Assembly (NCBI RefSeq): GCF_932294415.1
Contig: NC_065536.1
Span: forward strand, 30,833,354-30,897,353
DNA length: 64,000 nt
Direction: 5' to 3'
Source: Quercus robur
Lineage: Eukaryota; Streptophyta; Magnoliopsida; Fagales; Fagaceae
The notes under the pieces were generated by a model. It saw only the letters and a list, made by a program, of their open reading frames with translations. It had not been told where the DNA came from and did not search any database. Positions 1 to 12,035 of the stretch are shown in pieces; position 1 is the stretch's first letter, and each line of letters opens with the position of its first letter. Made by a program: the position numbers and the translations under genes.

Positions 1-460
1 GATCTGGTGTCGTAGAGGTTACTGCATACAAGATCAACTACTGATGGTGATCTAAAGCCTTTGAGGGGGGATCTCAAACTCAAAAATGTGGGTGTTTGTG
101 TGGAACAGATTCAAGATAGAAGAGTCTGTGAATTCGGAGCTACACGTGGTTATGTGAGTAAGTACTATAAGAGGTGGCAGTAGATGTAGGGTTAAGTCTA
201 TTGCAAAAACTTTCATTCCATCATAGTGAATCTATTTATCTTGAGAATAGTTAGGTTAAATTCTCCTCAAGTTTTTACCTTGAAACTGTTGGTTTTATTG
301 GTTTTCCTAAGTAATCATATCGTTGTCTTATTTATTTTCCGCACTATATGATATGATTTATTGTTATTTAACCTAGATCTGAATAATAAACGTAAGTGTT
401 CATTTGGTTAATTAATTAGGTTAAACAATCTGAGTGTTCAGGGATCTAAACAAACAAACA
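1..460 (+). mobile_element. 3' part of an LTR, cut by the window edge
   Basis: The stretch aligns by eye, block for block, with the second half of the LTR at 1096-1931: the same run 'gagaatagttaggttaaat', then 'atcatatcgttg', then 'ttaacctagatctg', then a final 'ggatctaaacaaaca'. It is clearly diverged, so it is a related but distinct Copia family and not the same copy. The 5' part lies outside the window. No primer-binding site follows, so it is a 3' LTR or a solo LTR. Confidence 0.6.
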
Positions 461-816
461 TTTTCTTTTTTCTAAAAGTAATGGATGTTTCTTGACTGAA
501 TTCAAATGTAAAATGATTCTTAAAAAAAATCAAATGTAAAATAATAATAAAAAAAACCTTTGCAAAATTTTTAACATAATATTATTTAAATTTGAACTAT
601 TTTGAACTTATTTAGGATTCTAGCCTTCTTTTAAAATTGAGTTTTGAAAACATAATTTCAAATATTGGAAATAAAAACACAATTTAAGAAAAAGACCAAA
701 TCTCCACATATCTTCAAAACAATGTCAATTTAAATATTTATTATGAAAATAATATTATTTTACAAATATAGCCCAAGAAACATTAGTAATAATTGAAAAA
801 CTAATAGTTTTCCTAC
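461..816. other. AT-rich spacer
   Basis: A/T-rich sequence with short A and T runs. I see no coding potential or repeat structure in it. Confidence 0.6.
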
Positions 817-987
817 TTTTTTTTTTTTTTTTTAGAGAGAGTTTCAACATATGGCGTCCACTCCTGATAATAGCTCTTTTATTATCAAACCAAGACACCA
901 ATTGATTTTTGGTGTAGACAGGGATTGAACTTTAGATCTCTTATTCAACCATCAGAGATTTTACCAATTGAGTTAACTGAAATCCAC
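817..987 (-). mobile_element. tRNA-derived SINE, family 1
   Basis: Read on the minus strand it begins with a tRNA-like head: box A-like 'TTAACTCAATTGGTAAAAT' and a box B-like 'AGTTCAATCCC'. It continues with a body shared with the copies at 6406 and 33109 and ends in poly(A) (T run at 817). The flanks are imperfect direct repeats, AGTTTTCCTAC (806-816) and AGTTTCCCTAG (988-998), as expected for a retroposed element. Not a tRNA gene: no cloverleaf can be completed. Confidence 0.75.
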
Positions 988-1095
988 AGTTTCCCTAGTT
1001 TTGGTGTTCAAGAAAGAATATAACATTGATTTTAGATTTTAAAGGTCAAAATTACTTAATAAATTAAGCACACCTATTGTAATCGTAGAGGTAGC

Positions 1096-1931
1096 TGTTG
1101 GGTTTTAAGACTTTATGTTTAAATGTATTAGAATTTCAATTTGTAATGTTGGTAAACCATGATCAAAATGTTTAGTCTTGTTCTAGACTTGCTCAAAATA
1201 TGTTTATGTATAAAGTTGGAATCGAGTGTACTGCAGGATTTACTGTGTAAATCTGCCTGGTTCGATCGATCGAGAATTAGACTTGATCGATCGAAACTCG
1301 TGCAGATTGTTTTTCTGCAAAATTTTCCAAATCAGCCCAGGCTTGTTTTATGTGTAAGGTTTTATGTTTTGCCTTAAATATAAAAGGAAAAACTCTAACC
1401 ACGTTTTGAGGTAACTCTTTATGCTGTGTGTGTGAATCTCTTGTAAGATCTAGAGGTGCTTGCCTTCATACACACTTAGGATTTCCAATCTCAAGATTGA
1501 TGTCAAGAGTTTGGTGATCAATTCAGTTGCTGCTTTCAAGAGCTTAAAGATACACAAGAGGGAGTGCTTGTACTTGCTGTGAATCCAAGAAAGAAATAGT
1601 TCGTGGACTCAGAGCTATTACGTGGTCGTGATAGTAAGTTTTCTACTCGAGGTAGTAATAAAATGTTAGTGGTCTAAGTTGTTATTATGTAAACTTCAAT
1701 TCTTTCATAGTGGATTTGTTTTACCTTGAGAATAGTTAGGTTAAATCCTCCCCAAGTTTTTTACCGGTTTGGTTTTTCTAGGTTATCATATCGTTGTGTT
1801 CTTTATTTTCCACACATGTCAATAATATGATTTATATGTGTTAACCTAGATCTGCATAATTTCCCTAAGTTAATCACTTGGCTAAATAACTAGGTTAATC
1901 TGGTTGTGTTTAAGGGGTCTAAAAACGTACA
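1096..1931 (+). repeat. 5' LTR of the Copia-like element
   Basis: 836 bp, starting TGTTGGG and ending GTACA, directly followed by the primer site. A short inverted repeat built on GATCGATCGA (about 1261-1300) is present and recurs in the 3' LTR around 5394-5428. Confidence 0.92.
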
Positions 1932-1933
1932 AG

Positions 1934-1945
1934 TGGTATTAGAGC
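1934..1945 (+). promoter_or_regulatory. Primer-binding site (tRNA-iMet type)
   Basis: TGGTATTAGAGC lies two bases after the 5' LTR. It matches the usual plant Copia primer site TGGTATCAGAGC except for one C-to-T change. Confidence 0.88.
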
Positions 1946-2004
1946 GGGTTAGCTCTAGTGTTTAGATCCTTTGATCTAAGAGTTAATCATTGACCCCTGT
2001 TGTC

Positions 2005-3509
2005 ATGAAATATGGTCACTCTCTTGTTATTCCACCTCACTTTGATGGGAATAACTATGCCTACTGGAAAGTAAGAATGAAAGCATTCTTGAATTCTATT
2101 GATGAGAGAGTCTGAAACTCCGTTGAATACGGATGGGAGAAGCCCACTACTCCAATGAGTGAGTGGCAAATTTCTTAAAAAGAAGCAGCCACTTTTAATA
2201 GCAAGGTTATGAATGCTATCTTTAATACTGTTTTTATGGAGGAATTTAAGAGAATCTCTGATGTTGAGGTTGTCATACTGCTTGGAATATCCTTCAAACT
2301 GTGCATGAAGGCACAAAGGCAATTAAAATCAATAAGTTGTAGCAAGTAACAACTAGATTTGAAAGCATTAGGATGTCTGATGATGAATCTTTTGATAAAT
2401 TCTATGCTAAGCTTAATGATATTATTAATTCTGCATATAATTTGGGTGAAATCTATGATCAACCTAAAATTGTTAGGAAGATTCTTAGATTTTTTACTGA
2501 GGATTTTAGACCTAAGGTGATTGTCATCACTGAAAGCAAGGATGTGGACTCCATCCCTGTTAATGAACTTGTAAGATCTCTTTAATCCTATGAGTTGAAC
2601 CTACCTAAGACTAGCAAATCCAAATCAATAGCTCTTAAGTCTGTTGATGATGTTGATGTGAGTAGATTTGATGATGAGCTCTCTGCTATAGAGATTGCTT
2701 ACCTTGCCAAGAACTTTAGAAACTTTCTTAAGAATAATAACAGAATGGCAAGAGGTAAAAACAATGTTGAACCTAGAAATTTTAGGAGAAATAGTCCCAC
2801 TAAGGTGAATAACACTAAAAAACCTAAAGAGAAAGTAGGTCAACCTTCTAATAATTCTATGGGTCAACAATGTTTTGGTTGTCAAGGATATGGTCATGTG
2901 AAATTAGAATGTCCTACATTCTTGAGGTCTAAGGGTAAGGCTATGGCTGTAACCTTTAATGATGATGAAGTTTCTGACAATGAGTCTGGTAGTGATGAGG
3001 ATGGAAATTTCATTGCTTTCACTGCTACTACTGTAGTTGATGAAAGTGTTGTTGTTGAGAAGAACCCTTCTGATGGGGAACTCTCTGAGAATGTAGATTT
3101 GCAAGAAACCTATAATAAATTTTGCAAAGTTGCTGTAAAGGATGCTATAAGTGTTGATCTAGGCTTAAAGAAAATTGCATCTCTTGAACTAGATAAGAAA
3201 AATTTGCTTGTGAAACTGTTTGATACTAATGAATTGTTGAATAATGTGAAGACTAAGAACATGTTTTTACTTGATAAAGTTAAGAATTTGGAACTTGAAT
3301 TATCTATTGGTAGAGAACAAACAAATAGGTCTGCAAGCTTCAAACTTGATCAAATGCTGAGTGTTCAAAAGTCTCCTTCAGACAAAACTGATTTAGGTTT
3401 TGTAGAAAGCATCTCTGTGCCTGAAACTCATTCCACAAAATTTGTTCCTTCATGTGTTGATATTGTTCATGCATCATATAGATTGTTATTTTCTATATTT
3501 CTATGCTAA
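2005..3509 (+). pseudogene. Copia-type gag, broken
   Basis: Structural gag protein of a Copia element, which would package element RNA. From ATG 2005 the reading starts with the characteristic 'PPHFDGNNYAYWKVRMKAFL' motif of the UBN2/gag family. It then meets in-frame stops near 2113 and 2177, shifts frame by about 2270-2340, continues open from 2373, meets a TAA at 2583-2585 and stays in the same frame to 3509. A CCHC zinc knuckle (C-x2-C-x4-H-x4-C, 2871-2912) follows a basic stretch, then an acidic and coiled-coil-like tail. At least three stops and one frameshift mean no full gag can be made. Several stops could come from C-to-T or G-to-A change, as in methylated repeats. Confidence 0.88.
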
Positions 3510-3591
3510 CTTGTAGTTTGCCCTTGGTTTTTGTGTTTTTTTTTTTTTTCTCTTTGTCTCTTTTGTGTCTGTCCTTTTGATCTTTAGCATC

Positions 3592-4686
3592 ATGTCTAGG
3601 AAGACTAAAGCTAATAGGAAATCCTCTTCTTCTTCTATCCCCACCTTTCATAATGAGAGGTTTCTGAGTGAAAAAAATCAAGAAACTTATGAGAAGCTGA
3701 ACATTCATAGGAATGTATGGGCTATGCGAAAGGTTGTGTTAGATGAGTTAGATGCTGAGATTCGGAGAAACTTTGAGCGTAGGGGTTGGCTTCCTTTGCT
3801 GGACATTTCACATTTTCCTCTGGCTACCTTGATCAGAGAGTTCTACTCGAACCTCTCTGTCCACTCCTATGATTCCAACACTCTGGTGAGAAGTTGGATA
3901 TGGGGTGATGAGTACACCATTACTTTTTCGGTAGTGGCTGATACTCTAGGGGTGCCACTGGTTTAGCATCTTATTTATCCTTACGATGAGTCTCCTCCCC
4001 TAGATGACATTATGTCATTTATTATTGGTACTTCTATCTAGTGGGGTTCTAATCCTCGGATCACCTCTCACGAGTTAACCGAGATTCCTTATCTTTTCTT
4101 TCGGATTTCTTGCCATTCCATCTGGCCTATCTCTCATCTGCACACCATTCCTTTGGAAAGATATGCATTTTTGTATGCGCTTGTCATGGATGCTTTTATG
4201 AGCTTTCCCCATCTTTTCATTCGTTCTTTGATTGAGGTTCATAGGAGTAGTTCTACTACTCATGCTCTTTTCCTTCCGGTTTTTATTCATCAGATTCTTT
4301 TGCATTTGGGTTTAGAGGAGTTTCCGACGTCTGAGCCTGTTCATATTATAGCTCCTGTAAGTGCCACCTTTCTTCGGCAGAGGACTGCTCAAATGCGAGC
4401 TAGCTCTAAACACCCTAGAGTAGATTCTTCCTCTTCTGGTGCACCTCCTCCTTCTACTTCAAGTGATCCAGCTATAGATGCTTATGTTGATCCGACCGCT
4501 GCTGCTATTCCTCCACCTTCAACTTCGGATGACTCGGACATTTGTCATATGTTGGAGACTATCCTAATCGTTCAAGTGGCTCATGGTCAGCTTTTGATGG
4601 ACATGCTTGATGAGCTTCAGTTCTTGAGAGCAGATTTGGAGAGTTTTCGTCGTTCACCTCCGCCACCTCCTTTTGGTGATGAGTGA
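3592..4686 (+). pseudogene. Second sense ORF in the Copia-like element, plant transposon-associated domain, two stops
   Basis: An ATG at 3592 (MSRKTKANRKSS) opens a 365-codon frame broken only by TAG at 3964-3966 and TAG at 4039-4041. A globular part (about residues 40-220: 'RRGWLPLLDISHFPLATLI', 'LGVPLV', 'HSIWPISHLHTIPLERYAF') resembles, from memory, the 'putative plant transposon protein' domain seen in many tree genomes. It ends in a Pro/Ser-rich tail (SSSSGAPPPSTSS, RRSPPPPPPFGDE). It takes the place of pol in the element and runs in the sense direction. Function unknown; both stops may derive from CAG codons. Confidence 0.72.
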
Positions 4687-5212
4687 GTGCCCTTGGGCAA
4701 TTCGTCACAAAAAGGGGGGAGTACATATATGTAGAGGAGATTTTGTTGATAGGGGGAGATTTTTTTTTGTTTTGGAGCTGTGGAGCTTTAGATTGTATCT
4801 AGGTGCTTCATCATGTATTTATTTTGGCTCATGATGTTTTTTGTTTTATTTGAGTTGTCTATGATAAGGGGAGATATTGTGATGTATTTATATCTGTTTC
4901 TTGTTTCACATTGTGCTACATTGATTATTGATTTATATTTATGATATTTTTCATGATATATGTCTTGTAGTTTATGCTTATGTGAAATCAAGAATTTATT
5001 TTGTTTTACTTGTATTTTCCACACATGCGTTTATGTGTTTGTTAAGTGTTACAGGAATATACAGGTTAATTCAGTTGTGCTGCTATTTACACTTGCAACT
5101 AATAAATAGTGGTTAGGTTGAATTTGTTTGATGGGCAATATTATTGTAATGGGTTGTTTCTATAGCATTTTGTTTAGTTTATGTTTTGTCACGGATTTCC
5201 AAAGGGGGAGTT
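4687..5212 (+). other. 3' untranslated interior with repeated purine tracts and PPT
   Basis: Non-coding stretch with several G-rich purine blocks (near 4711, 4751, 4867) and the actual polypurine tract AAAGGGGGAG at 5201-5210, next to the 3' LTR. The earlier blocks look like extra PPT-like sequences, known from several Copia lineages. Confidence 0.75.
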
Positions 5213-6061
5213 TGTTGGGTTCTAAGACTTTAGGTTTAAATGTATTAGAACTTCAATTTGTAATGTTGGCAAATCATGATCAAAACGTTTAGACTTGTTT
5301 TAGACTTGCTTAAGACTTGCTTAAAGTATGTTTATGTATGTAAAGTTGGAATCGAGTGTACTGCAAGATTTACTATGTAAATCTACTTGGCTTGATCGAT
5401 CAAGAATTAGACTCGATCGATCAAAGCTCGTGTAAATTATTTTTCTGCAGAATTTTCCAACTCAGTCCAAGCCCGTTTGACGTGTAGGATTTTATATTTT
5501 GCCTTAAGTATAAAAGGAAAAACCCTAGCCACATTTTGAGGTTGCTCTTTATGCTTTGTGTGTGAATCTCTTGTGAGATCTAGAGGTGCTTACTTTCATA
5601 CACACTTAGGGTTTCCAATCTCAAGATTGATGTCAAGAGTTTGGTGATCAATTCGGTTGCTGCTTTCAAAAGCTTAAAGATGCACAAGCGGTAATGCTTG
5701 TACTCGCTGTGAATCCAATAAAGAAGTAGTCTGTGGACTCAGAGCTGTCACGTGGTCGTGGTAGTAAGTTTCCTTCTCGAGGTAGCAATAGGATGTTAGT
5801 GGTCTAAGTCGCTATTGTGTAAACTTCAATTCTTTCATAGTGGATTTGTCTTACCTTGAAGATAGCTAGGTTAAATCCTCCCCAGGTTTTTTACCGGTTT
5901 GGTTTTCTTGGGTTATCATATCATTGTATTCTTTATTTTCCGCACTTGTCAATGATATGATTTATATATGTTAACCTAGATCTGCATAATTTACCTAAGT
6001 TAATCACTTGTCTAAATAACTAGGTTAATCTGGTTGTGTTTAAGGGATCTAAAAATGTACA
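5213..6061 (+). repeat. 3' LTR of the Copia-like element
   Basis: 849 bp, TGTTGGG...GTACA, collinear with the 5' LTR apart from short indels and scattered substitutions. It is followed directly by the GTAGC target duplication. Confidence 0.92.
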
Positions 6062-6405
6062 GTAGCAATACCAAATAATAATAATAATTGGCCTGCTTCT
6101 CTAAATCCAAAATAAGAGGGAAAGGCACTTGCTTTGTTTCTCGAATTTTTATACATCTATTTTTATAGATCTACCTTATTATACTTTCTTAAAAGATAAA
6201 ATATATAGTTCAATATACAAACATAATAACTATTAAAAACTACTATAATTATCAAAATATTATATTAAAAGAAAATAAAAAGAGAAAGGAAAAAATCATA
6301 TTATGTATTGCACATGTTTAGGTTACCAACTAGTATTAATAGATTTTCTAATTTATTCCTTACTCAAAATGGCAAAATAAATAAATAAAATAAAGTTATT
6401 GATCC

Positions 6406-6586
6406 TTTTTTTTTTTATAAATACAATAGTATTTCAAACTTTATTATGGTGCCCACTCCGTAATAATTACTTTTTATCCTTAAGTCAAGACATCAATTGA
6501 TTTTTTGTGTAGATGAGAATTAAATCTCAAATCTCTTATTTAACGACAAAAGAAATTTTACCAGTTGAGATAATTAAAATCCACAG
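6406..6586 (-). mobile_element. tRNA-derived SINE, family 1, diverged
   Basis: Same body as the copy at 817, more decayed: 'agacatcaattgattttttg', 'aaatctcttatttaacg' and 'ccagttgagataatt' line up in order. T-rich end at 6406 is the poly(A) tail on the minus strand. Confidence 0.65.
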
Positions 6587-7056
6587 CTTGTCTTTACCTT
6601 ATTTAAAAATTCAATACATCTTTTTCACTAAATTTAAAGTTTAAACAGTGGCTGAAAAATTTTGAAAATTCAAAATATTTTTATTTCAAAGACAATGCAT
6701 TAAATGATGTTCATTTTCGATCAGGGAAAATGATGTTAGTTTCAAATTTTAATTTTTCTAAATATGATCAATAATAAAAGAAAAAGAGAGTATATATTTA
6801 TCTAGTCATTGAAATGAGTAATACTTAAAAAATAAAAAAGAGCTTCAGAAAAGTAATTTAAGTTAAATTACTAGTAAATTAGACTGTAATAGAGGATAAG
6901 GAGGAAAATTTTAAGCCAGGGGCCACTCCCTTTGACCATGAGACAACCAATGAACTAGTGGAGGTCTTTTGTTTTTAATAAAATAAAATAGCGGGTGATA
7001 AACTTGGTATATGACCCATTTTTTTTCACATGAAAATATATATATATAAAATACTT

Positions 7057-7445
7057 TTCTTTTTTTTAGAAACAAACATACACAAGGGAGAGGGAAAGGA
7101 GTTCTAACACAAAGGCACACCACAAATCCACTCAAAAGCCATGGTAACTTTTAAGGGAAGGTGGGGCAAGTTATATTATACACAACACATTCTCTTAAGC
7201 AATGTGGGACAATTACCCATTCTTTTTTTAAAAAAACAAACACACACACACAAGGGAAAGGGAAAGAGGTTATAACACAAAGGCACACCACAATTCTACT
7301 CAATAGCCACGGTAATTTTTAAAGGAGGGTAGGGCAAGTTATACTACACACAACACACTATCTTAAGTAATGTGGGACAATTACCCCTTTTTTTTTTTTT
7401 TTTTTGGAGAAACAAACACACACACAAGGGAGAGGGAAAATAAAT
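7057..7445 (-). repeat. Two and a part tandem copies of a 168-bp unit
   Basis: Units start near 7068, 7231 and 7407 with 'gaaacaaacacacacaaggg'. The first two run through 'aaggcacaccacaa' and 'gggcaagttat' to 'tgtgggacaattaccc'; the third is cut after about 35 bp. Each unit is preceded by a T run, so on the minus strand each ends in ...GTTTCTC(A)n-like sequence. They could be successive retroposons or a duplication of one. A further partial copy is at about 33005-33040. Confidence 0.65.
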
Positions 7446-8122
7446 AAACACTCAAAAATAAATGTTAAATAATATATAAAATCTTAAATTTACATAGTGT
7501 AAATTGAACACATTATGAATCAACACACTTTTTGCTATCTACGGTAATACGAATTCAAAATTTTGAATCCATTAGTAATTGTAGAGTGGATTCATACCAC
7601 CCTTTCCTTACAGGTTACAGCTGGTAGGATAAAATTGACCCTTCATAAACTATAAGAGAAAATGATAGAATGTGATAGGATTTCTATCAATTATGGGTCT
7701 TTGGATTCACTACTTTCTTCTTTCGTCTCTCCAAATTCTATAACATATAAAAACTTAAGGGTAATATATTTTGAAGCTGTTCACTAATCTTCTCATCACC
7801 GCAAAAGAATAAACAAAACAAAATAAAAAGACAAAAACTAGATGATGATCATATCACAGTATCAACCTTGTCTAATGTATACGTTGCATGCAAAATATAA
7901 GTTAAATTACCTTCAAGGATAACTATTATCTAAAGCTTTAAGAAAATATTAATAATTAATATAAATTGCATCTCAATGTACTCCATGTTAACTATATATT
8001 CAACAGTGAAAATATTAATATTTCAGAATTACAACTCAATTTGGCAAGTAATTTCATCAATATTTTCAACTATAATACAATTTTAGTATAACACTATAAC
8101 TTTAGTATATAATGAAAACATA
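7446..8122. other. AT-rich spacer
   Basis: No gene or clear repeat structure seen. Confidence 0.5.
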
Positions 8123-8389
8123 GGCCAAAATTGCATTTTACCCATTTCAACCAAACTTTCCAGCAAAATACTCCTTGTTTGAAACTATTTAAGGATATGT
8201 CCCTGTTTTAAAACTCGATTGTCCAAAAATCAAATTTTACATTAAAACTCAATTTTTGGAAAATCGAGTTTCAAAACAGAGGCATTTTCTTAAATAGTTT
8301 TAAACAGTGGGCATTTTACTAGAAAGTTTCAAACATTGGGCATTTTGCTAGAAAGTTTTGGCGAAAGGGGCAAATGTCCATTTTGGCCT
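8123..8389. mobile_element. Foldback MITE
   Basis: The 267-bp block is a long imperfect palindrome: GGCCAAAATTGCATTTTACC at the left and its near complement at the right (ending TTTTGGCC), about 110 bp per arm, with a small internal duplication of 'gggcatttt...ctagaaagttt' in the right arm. A TA lies at each edge. It can fold into one hairpin. A related terminus occurs at the very end of the window (about 63945-64000). Confidence 0.75.
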
Positions 8390-8678
8390 AAAAACATATA
8401 TATAATATTCTCAAAAAAATAAAAACTTAAATACTATTCCTTAAAAGAAAATTAGAAAAGTAGAAGCTTAGACTAAGCTACTATGCAAAGTGAGAAGAAA
8501 GGGGGGTGGGGAGAGGGGGGAATGAAAAACTCAACCCATGCTTTGTATTTTACCTACGAGTTAATGAGTCTAGATCTAATTTTTCCACGTCTAGTGGGGG
8601 TGAGTAGCTAAATTGGCATAAATTCTTTTCTTTTTTTTTTTAATAATTCGATAGCTATAGGTGTGAAAGAGAGATTTA

Positions 8679-9068
8679 TGTATGAATTTAAGAAAACTTT
8701 ACATGGCCCACATTTAAATGATGAATGAAAACTCATGTCTTAAGAATTTTATTTGTGAAAAATGTTATGGTGAATAACAATTTTTAAGTAACTCTCAATT
8801 AGTATAACCCCTTTGGTTAATAAACACCTTGAAGTTACAAGTTTTAAACTCCTTAATGGAAGGAGGGTTATGGAACAAATCTTAATTTAAAAAGGTCCCT
8901 AATCTAGCATATATATAATCGAAAGGATATGTATGAGGTAAAGGCCATAGACTAGAAGACACCTTTTATATACACTATCATATAGTGAGTCTTCTTTTCT
9001 CAAAACACTTAAACAACTATGGTTGGAGGTATGTTTATTTTATTCTGTAACTCTAAATCTATCTTACA
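8679..9068 (+). repeat. 5' LTR of the decayed Copia element
   Basis: Starts TGTATGAATTTAAG and ends ATCTTACA just before the tRNA primer site; matches 11523-11931 along its length. Confidence 0.85.
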
Positions 9069-9070
9069 TT

Positions 9071-9083
9071 TGGTATCAGAACC
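9071..9083 (+). promoter_or_regulatory. Primer-binding site
   Basis: TGGTATCAGAACC, two bases after the LTR. It matches the Copia tRNA-iMet primer site with one late mismatch. Confidence 0.85.
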
Positions 9084-9199
9084 ATCCTTCATGCTGTGTT
9101 GTTTAGTGATTTTTAGTTTAAGAAATTATTTGGCATTATTCTATAATGACATATGGTGTTATGTTGATCATGGAACTAAAATTTGGTTCCTGTATTATG

Positions 9200-9259
<60 letters not shown>

Positions 9260-10650
9260 GTTAGTTAATTAATTAATATTGATGGAATTCAAATTAATTA
9301 ATTAATATTGATGGAATTCAACTATGAGAGTCCAGTGACCTGTTATTCATACATCTCATATACATTTGCCTGACATATGTGCACAGACATATGGGACATT
9401 AATTGATACTATTTATATAAGTTACAGAGGATGAAGAAAACAAGGGTACAGATTAGTATACTTTTGTATGTGGCCCACAAATTAAAGGATTGAATTGGCC
9501 ATTGCCTCTGCTACTATAGGATTATTGAACATTTTAATCCAATATAGATGTGAAAGGGAATTCATTGAGAACTTGCTTAAAAAGAGAGAGAGAGAGGGTG
9601 TACCATCATGTGAAAAATGAAAATGCAACTTTTTTCTATTTTTATGATAACTGTGTATGTATATCATGTTGCTTCTTTGATAGAATTAAAACATGCATGG
9701 TTTGGGCTAGCAGAACTTATCTTGTCTGACTTGCATATAGTTTGCAATGATTTTATAAAATTTGTGACTTTATATGAAAATTTGATCATTACATCGTTAA
9801 AATATATGATATTTTTAGTGTATTTATAGTTTCTTACACTTATCTTGTCTTTAAATACCATATTATGGTTTATTTTAATTGACATGATCAATATTAGGAT
9901 TTTTTTATCTTTATGATGCCATATGAAGTAGAGTATATCAAAATGACATGGGAGTAGCCATAGCATCGTAAGCCATGATGATAATCACATCAATAAATTT
10001 TTATGAGATTTCATTAGGAATAAAGGCATCTAAGTGGTAATTAATTCATGAAGATAATGACTTGGCCCCATATGGATGTTATTATTTTTATAATTTAATT
10101 AGAATAAAATGGTGAATGTAGCATTAAGATGAGATTTTTCATAGGCCCATAGGTATGGAAAATTTGGTTCTTAGTGTTTATATTTACTAGTTTTATGAAT
10201 AAAGTTTTATAGTAAATCCATGCATGATGCCCCTCTGCCCATAGGAAGCTTGAATTTACTACTAAATTGACATTGGTTAATTTAGAATTAAAGTTTAAGT
10301 TTCATAGCATTAAAGTTTATTTTCTTTGGATTTGTGGATCTTTGTTTTGGTACTCATGTGGATGAACCACCCATCTCATTGAATAAATATGTCAAATGAG
10401 AAACTGAGTACGAGGGTGAGAGTGATCTAATTGCTCAAGAGTAAGAACTTGGGAATTTATTCCTATAAAGCTAAAGGTTTTGTGAAAGCTATTAATATTA
10501 ATTTTCAAGATCCATTAAGGTTTGACTCCCAATAAAAGTTATACTTTGCAAAACTTTGGCATATAGGTATCCAAATAGAAGTTATACTTTGCAAAAGTTA
10601 GACATATAGGTATCCCACTAATGGTAAATAAAAGTTCACCAACTTTTTGC

Positions 10651-11060
10651 GTCATTTGGTTTCACTGGGCACATTGTTAATTAGTGTATGTACCTTAAGA
10701 TCAGTGGAAGTAAATGTATTGTTTTTACGCCTAAATATGAATGACATACTACTTGGAAGTAGTGATTTGATTTTGTCATGTAAGATATCCTATAAAGCTA
10801 TAAGATAGGCATTATGGATAGGTCTTAAGGTTGTCGATTTTATTATGAGACCTTTAAAGATTTTTTTAAGATAACTCTGCTATAATTTTCTTCTCTAAGG
10901 ACAATGATTGTAAAAGCCGAAATAAACATATTGACATAAAGTAACTCAGTCTAAGAGAGAATTTTAAGAAATTGAAAGTGTCCATTGAGTTAAAATTATT
11001 GAGATAATATATGTTAATTTCATAACTAAAGATTTGCTGGCAAAGCAATATAAAAGTCTT
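10651..11060 (+). pseudogene. Relic of Copia reverse transcriptase and RNase H
   Basis: Short readable pieces in changing frames. 'NDILLGSSD' near 10738 is a decayed form of the catalytic Y-V-D-D-I-L-L-A-S block of Copia reverse transcriptase. 'DNSAIIFFSKD' followed by 'SRNKHIDIK' (about 10870-10946) matches the RNase H end, where D-N-x-A and R-x-K-H-I-D-I are typical. Stops and frameshifts lie between them, so no enzyme can be made. It fixes the element as Copia on the plus strand. Confidence 0.72.
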
Positions 11061-11522
11061 TTGGACATATGGAACTTGTTAGCTCATTCGGTGTTTAATT
11101 TCTCTCTAATTATTCTATGTTCTAGTCACATATTTGGTTAGTTTTGGAGAAGAAAATATATGATTTTTATTTTGTGCACATAAAGTATATGAATTAAGTT
11201 AAATATATCTGTGGAGATATATAAGGATGATATATCCGTAAGGATGTCTAAAAGAGGACCTGAATGGCTAATAGGTAGTCCATTCATAAAAAATTAATAG
11301 CTCATAATTAAAGTACTCATGTAAAAATTACCATACATTATAATACATGGAAGGAAGTACTCATTATAATTATTAAGGGTATTACCGCCATGATTCATAT
11401 ATTGAATTCTTTATTTAAGTAGGAGCATTTCACAACTAGTTGACAAGAGTAATATCATGGCTATGTTAAAGTCAATATCATTTATCTAGTAATTTAAATG
11501 TCAAGTGGACCAAGTGGGAGAA

Positions 11523-11931
11523 TGTATGATTTTAAGAAAATTTTATGTGACCCACATTTAAATGATAAATGAAAACTCATATCTTAAAGATTTTATTTGT
11601 GAAAGACATTATGGTGAATAACAATTTTTAAATAACTCTCAATTGATATAACCCCTTTGGTTCATAAACACCTTAAAGTTACAAGTTTTAAACTCCTTGA
11701 TGGAAGGAGTGTTATGGAACAAATCTTAATTTAAAAGGGTCCCTAGTGTGTGTGTGTGTATATATATATAGCTTGTCTCCATCAAAAGGATACGTGTGAG
11801 GTAAAGGCCATAGACTAGAAGACACATTTTATATATACTATCATATAGTAAGTCTTCTTCTCTCCAAACACTTAAACAACTATGGCTGGAGGTATGTTTA
11901 TTTTATTCCGTAACTCTAAATTTATCTTACA
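11523..11931 (+). repeat. 3' LTR of the decayed Copia element
   Basis: TGTATG...TTACA; preceded by a purine-rich tract at about 11511-11522. Confidence 0.85.
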
Positions 11932-12035
11932 ATTTGAACCTTGAATGTCTCCACTAAAAATATTTAGAAATGTCAACTAGTTGAAGTATAAAACTTTTAG
12001 CACATTTACTTGTTATTATTACAACCATAGACTTT

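Larger units (their letters stand above)
1096..6061 (+). mobile_element. Non-autonomous Copia-like LTR retrotransposon
   Basis: A 4966-bp element bounded by TG...CA LTRs and a perfect 5-bp target duplication, GTAGC at 1091-1095 and 6062-6066. LTRs are 1096-1931 and 5213-6061, a tRNA-iMet type primer site is at 1934-1945 and a polypurine tract at 5201-5210. The interior holds a broken gag-like ORF (2005-3509) and a second sense ORF (3592-4686), but no protease, integrase, reverse transcriptase or RNase H. It must have depended on enzymes supplied in trans. The LTRs differ at about 8 of 120 positions in the part I compared, so the insertion is not recent. Confidence 0.93.
8679..11931 (+). mobile_element. 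Decayed Copia LTR retrotransposon
   Basis: LTRs at 8679-9068 and 11523-11931 (TGTATG...TTACA) are about 400 bp each and clearly homologous. The 5' LTR is followed by the primer site TGGTATCAGAACC (9071-9083), and the 3' LTR is preceded by the purine run AAGTGGGAGAA. The flanks ATTTA and ATTTG agree in 4 of 5 bases, compatible with an aged target duplication. The interior (2.45 kb) keeps only scraps of pol. It contains a (CT)n(TA)n microsatellite (about 9202-9259) and a 29-bp tandem duplication (about 9264-9320). Confidence 0.88.

Noticed and set aside
817-987. tRNA gene
   Set aside because: Box A and B are present, but no cloverleaf or acceptor stem can be drawn. Poly(A), direct repeats and several copies identify SINEs, here and at 6406, 24639, 29641, 33109 and 45063.
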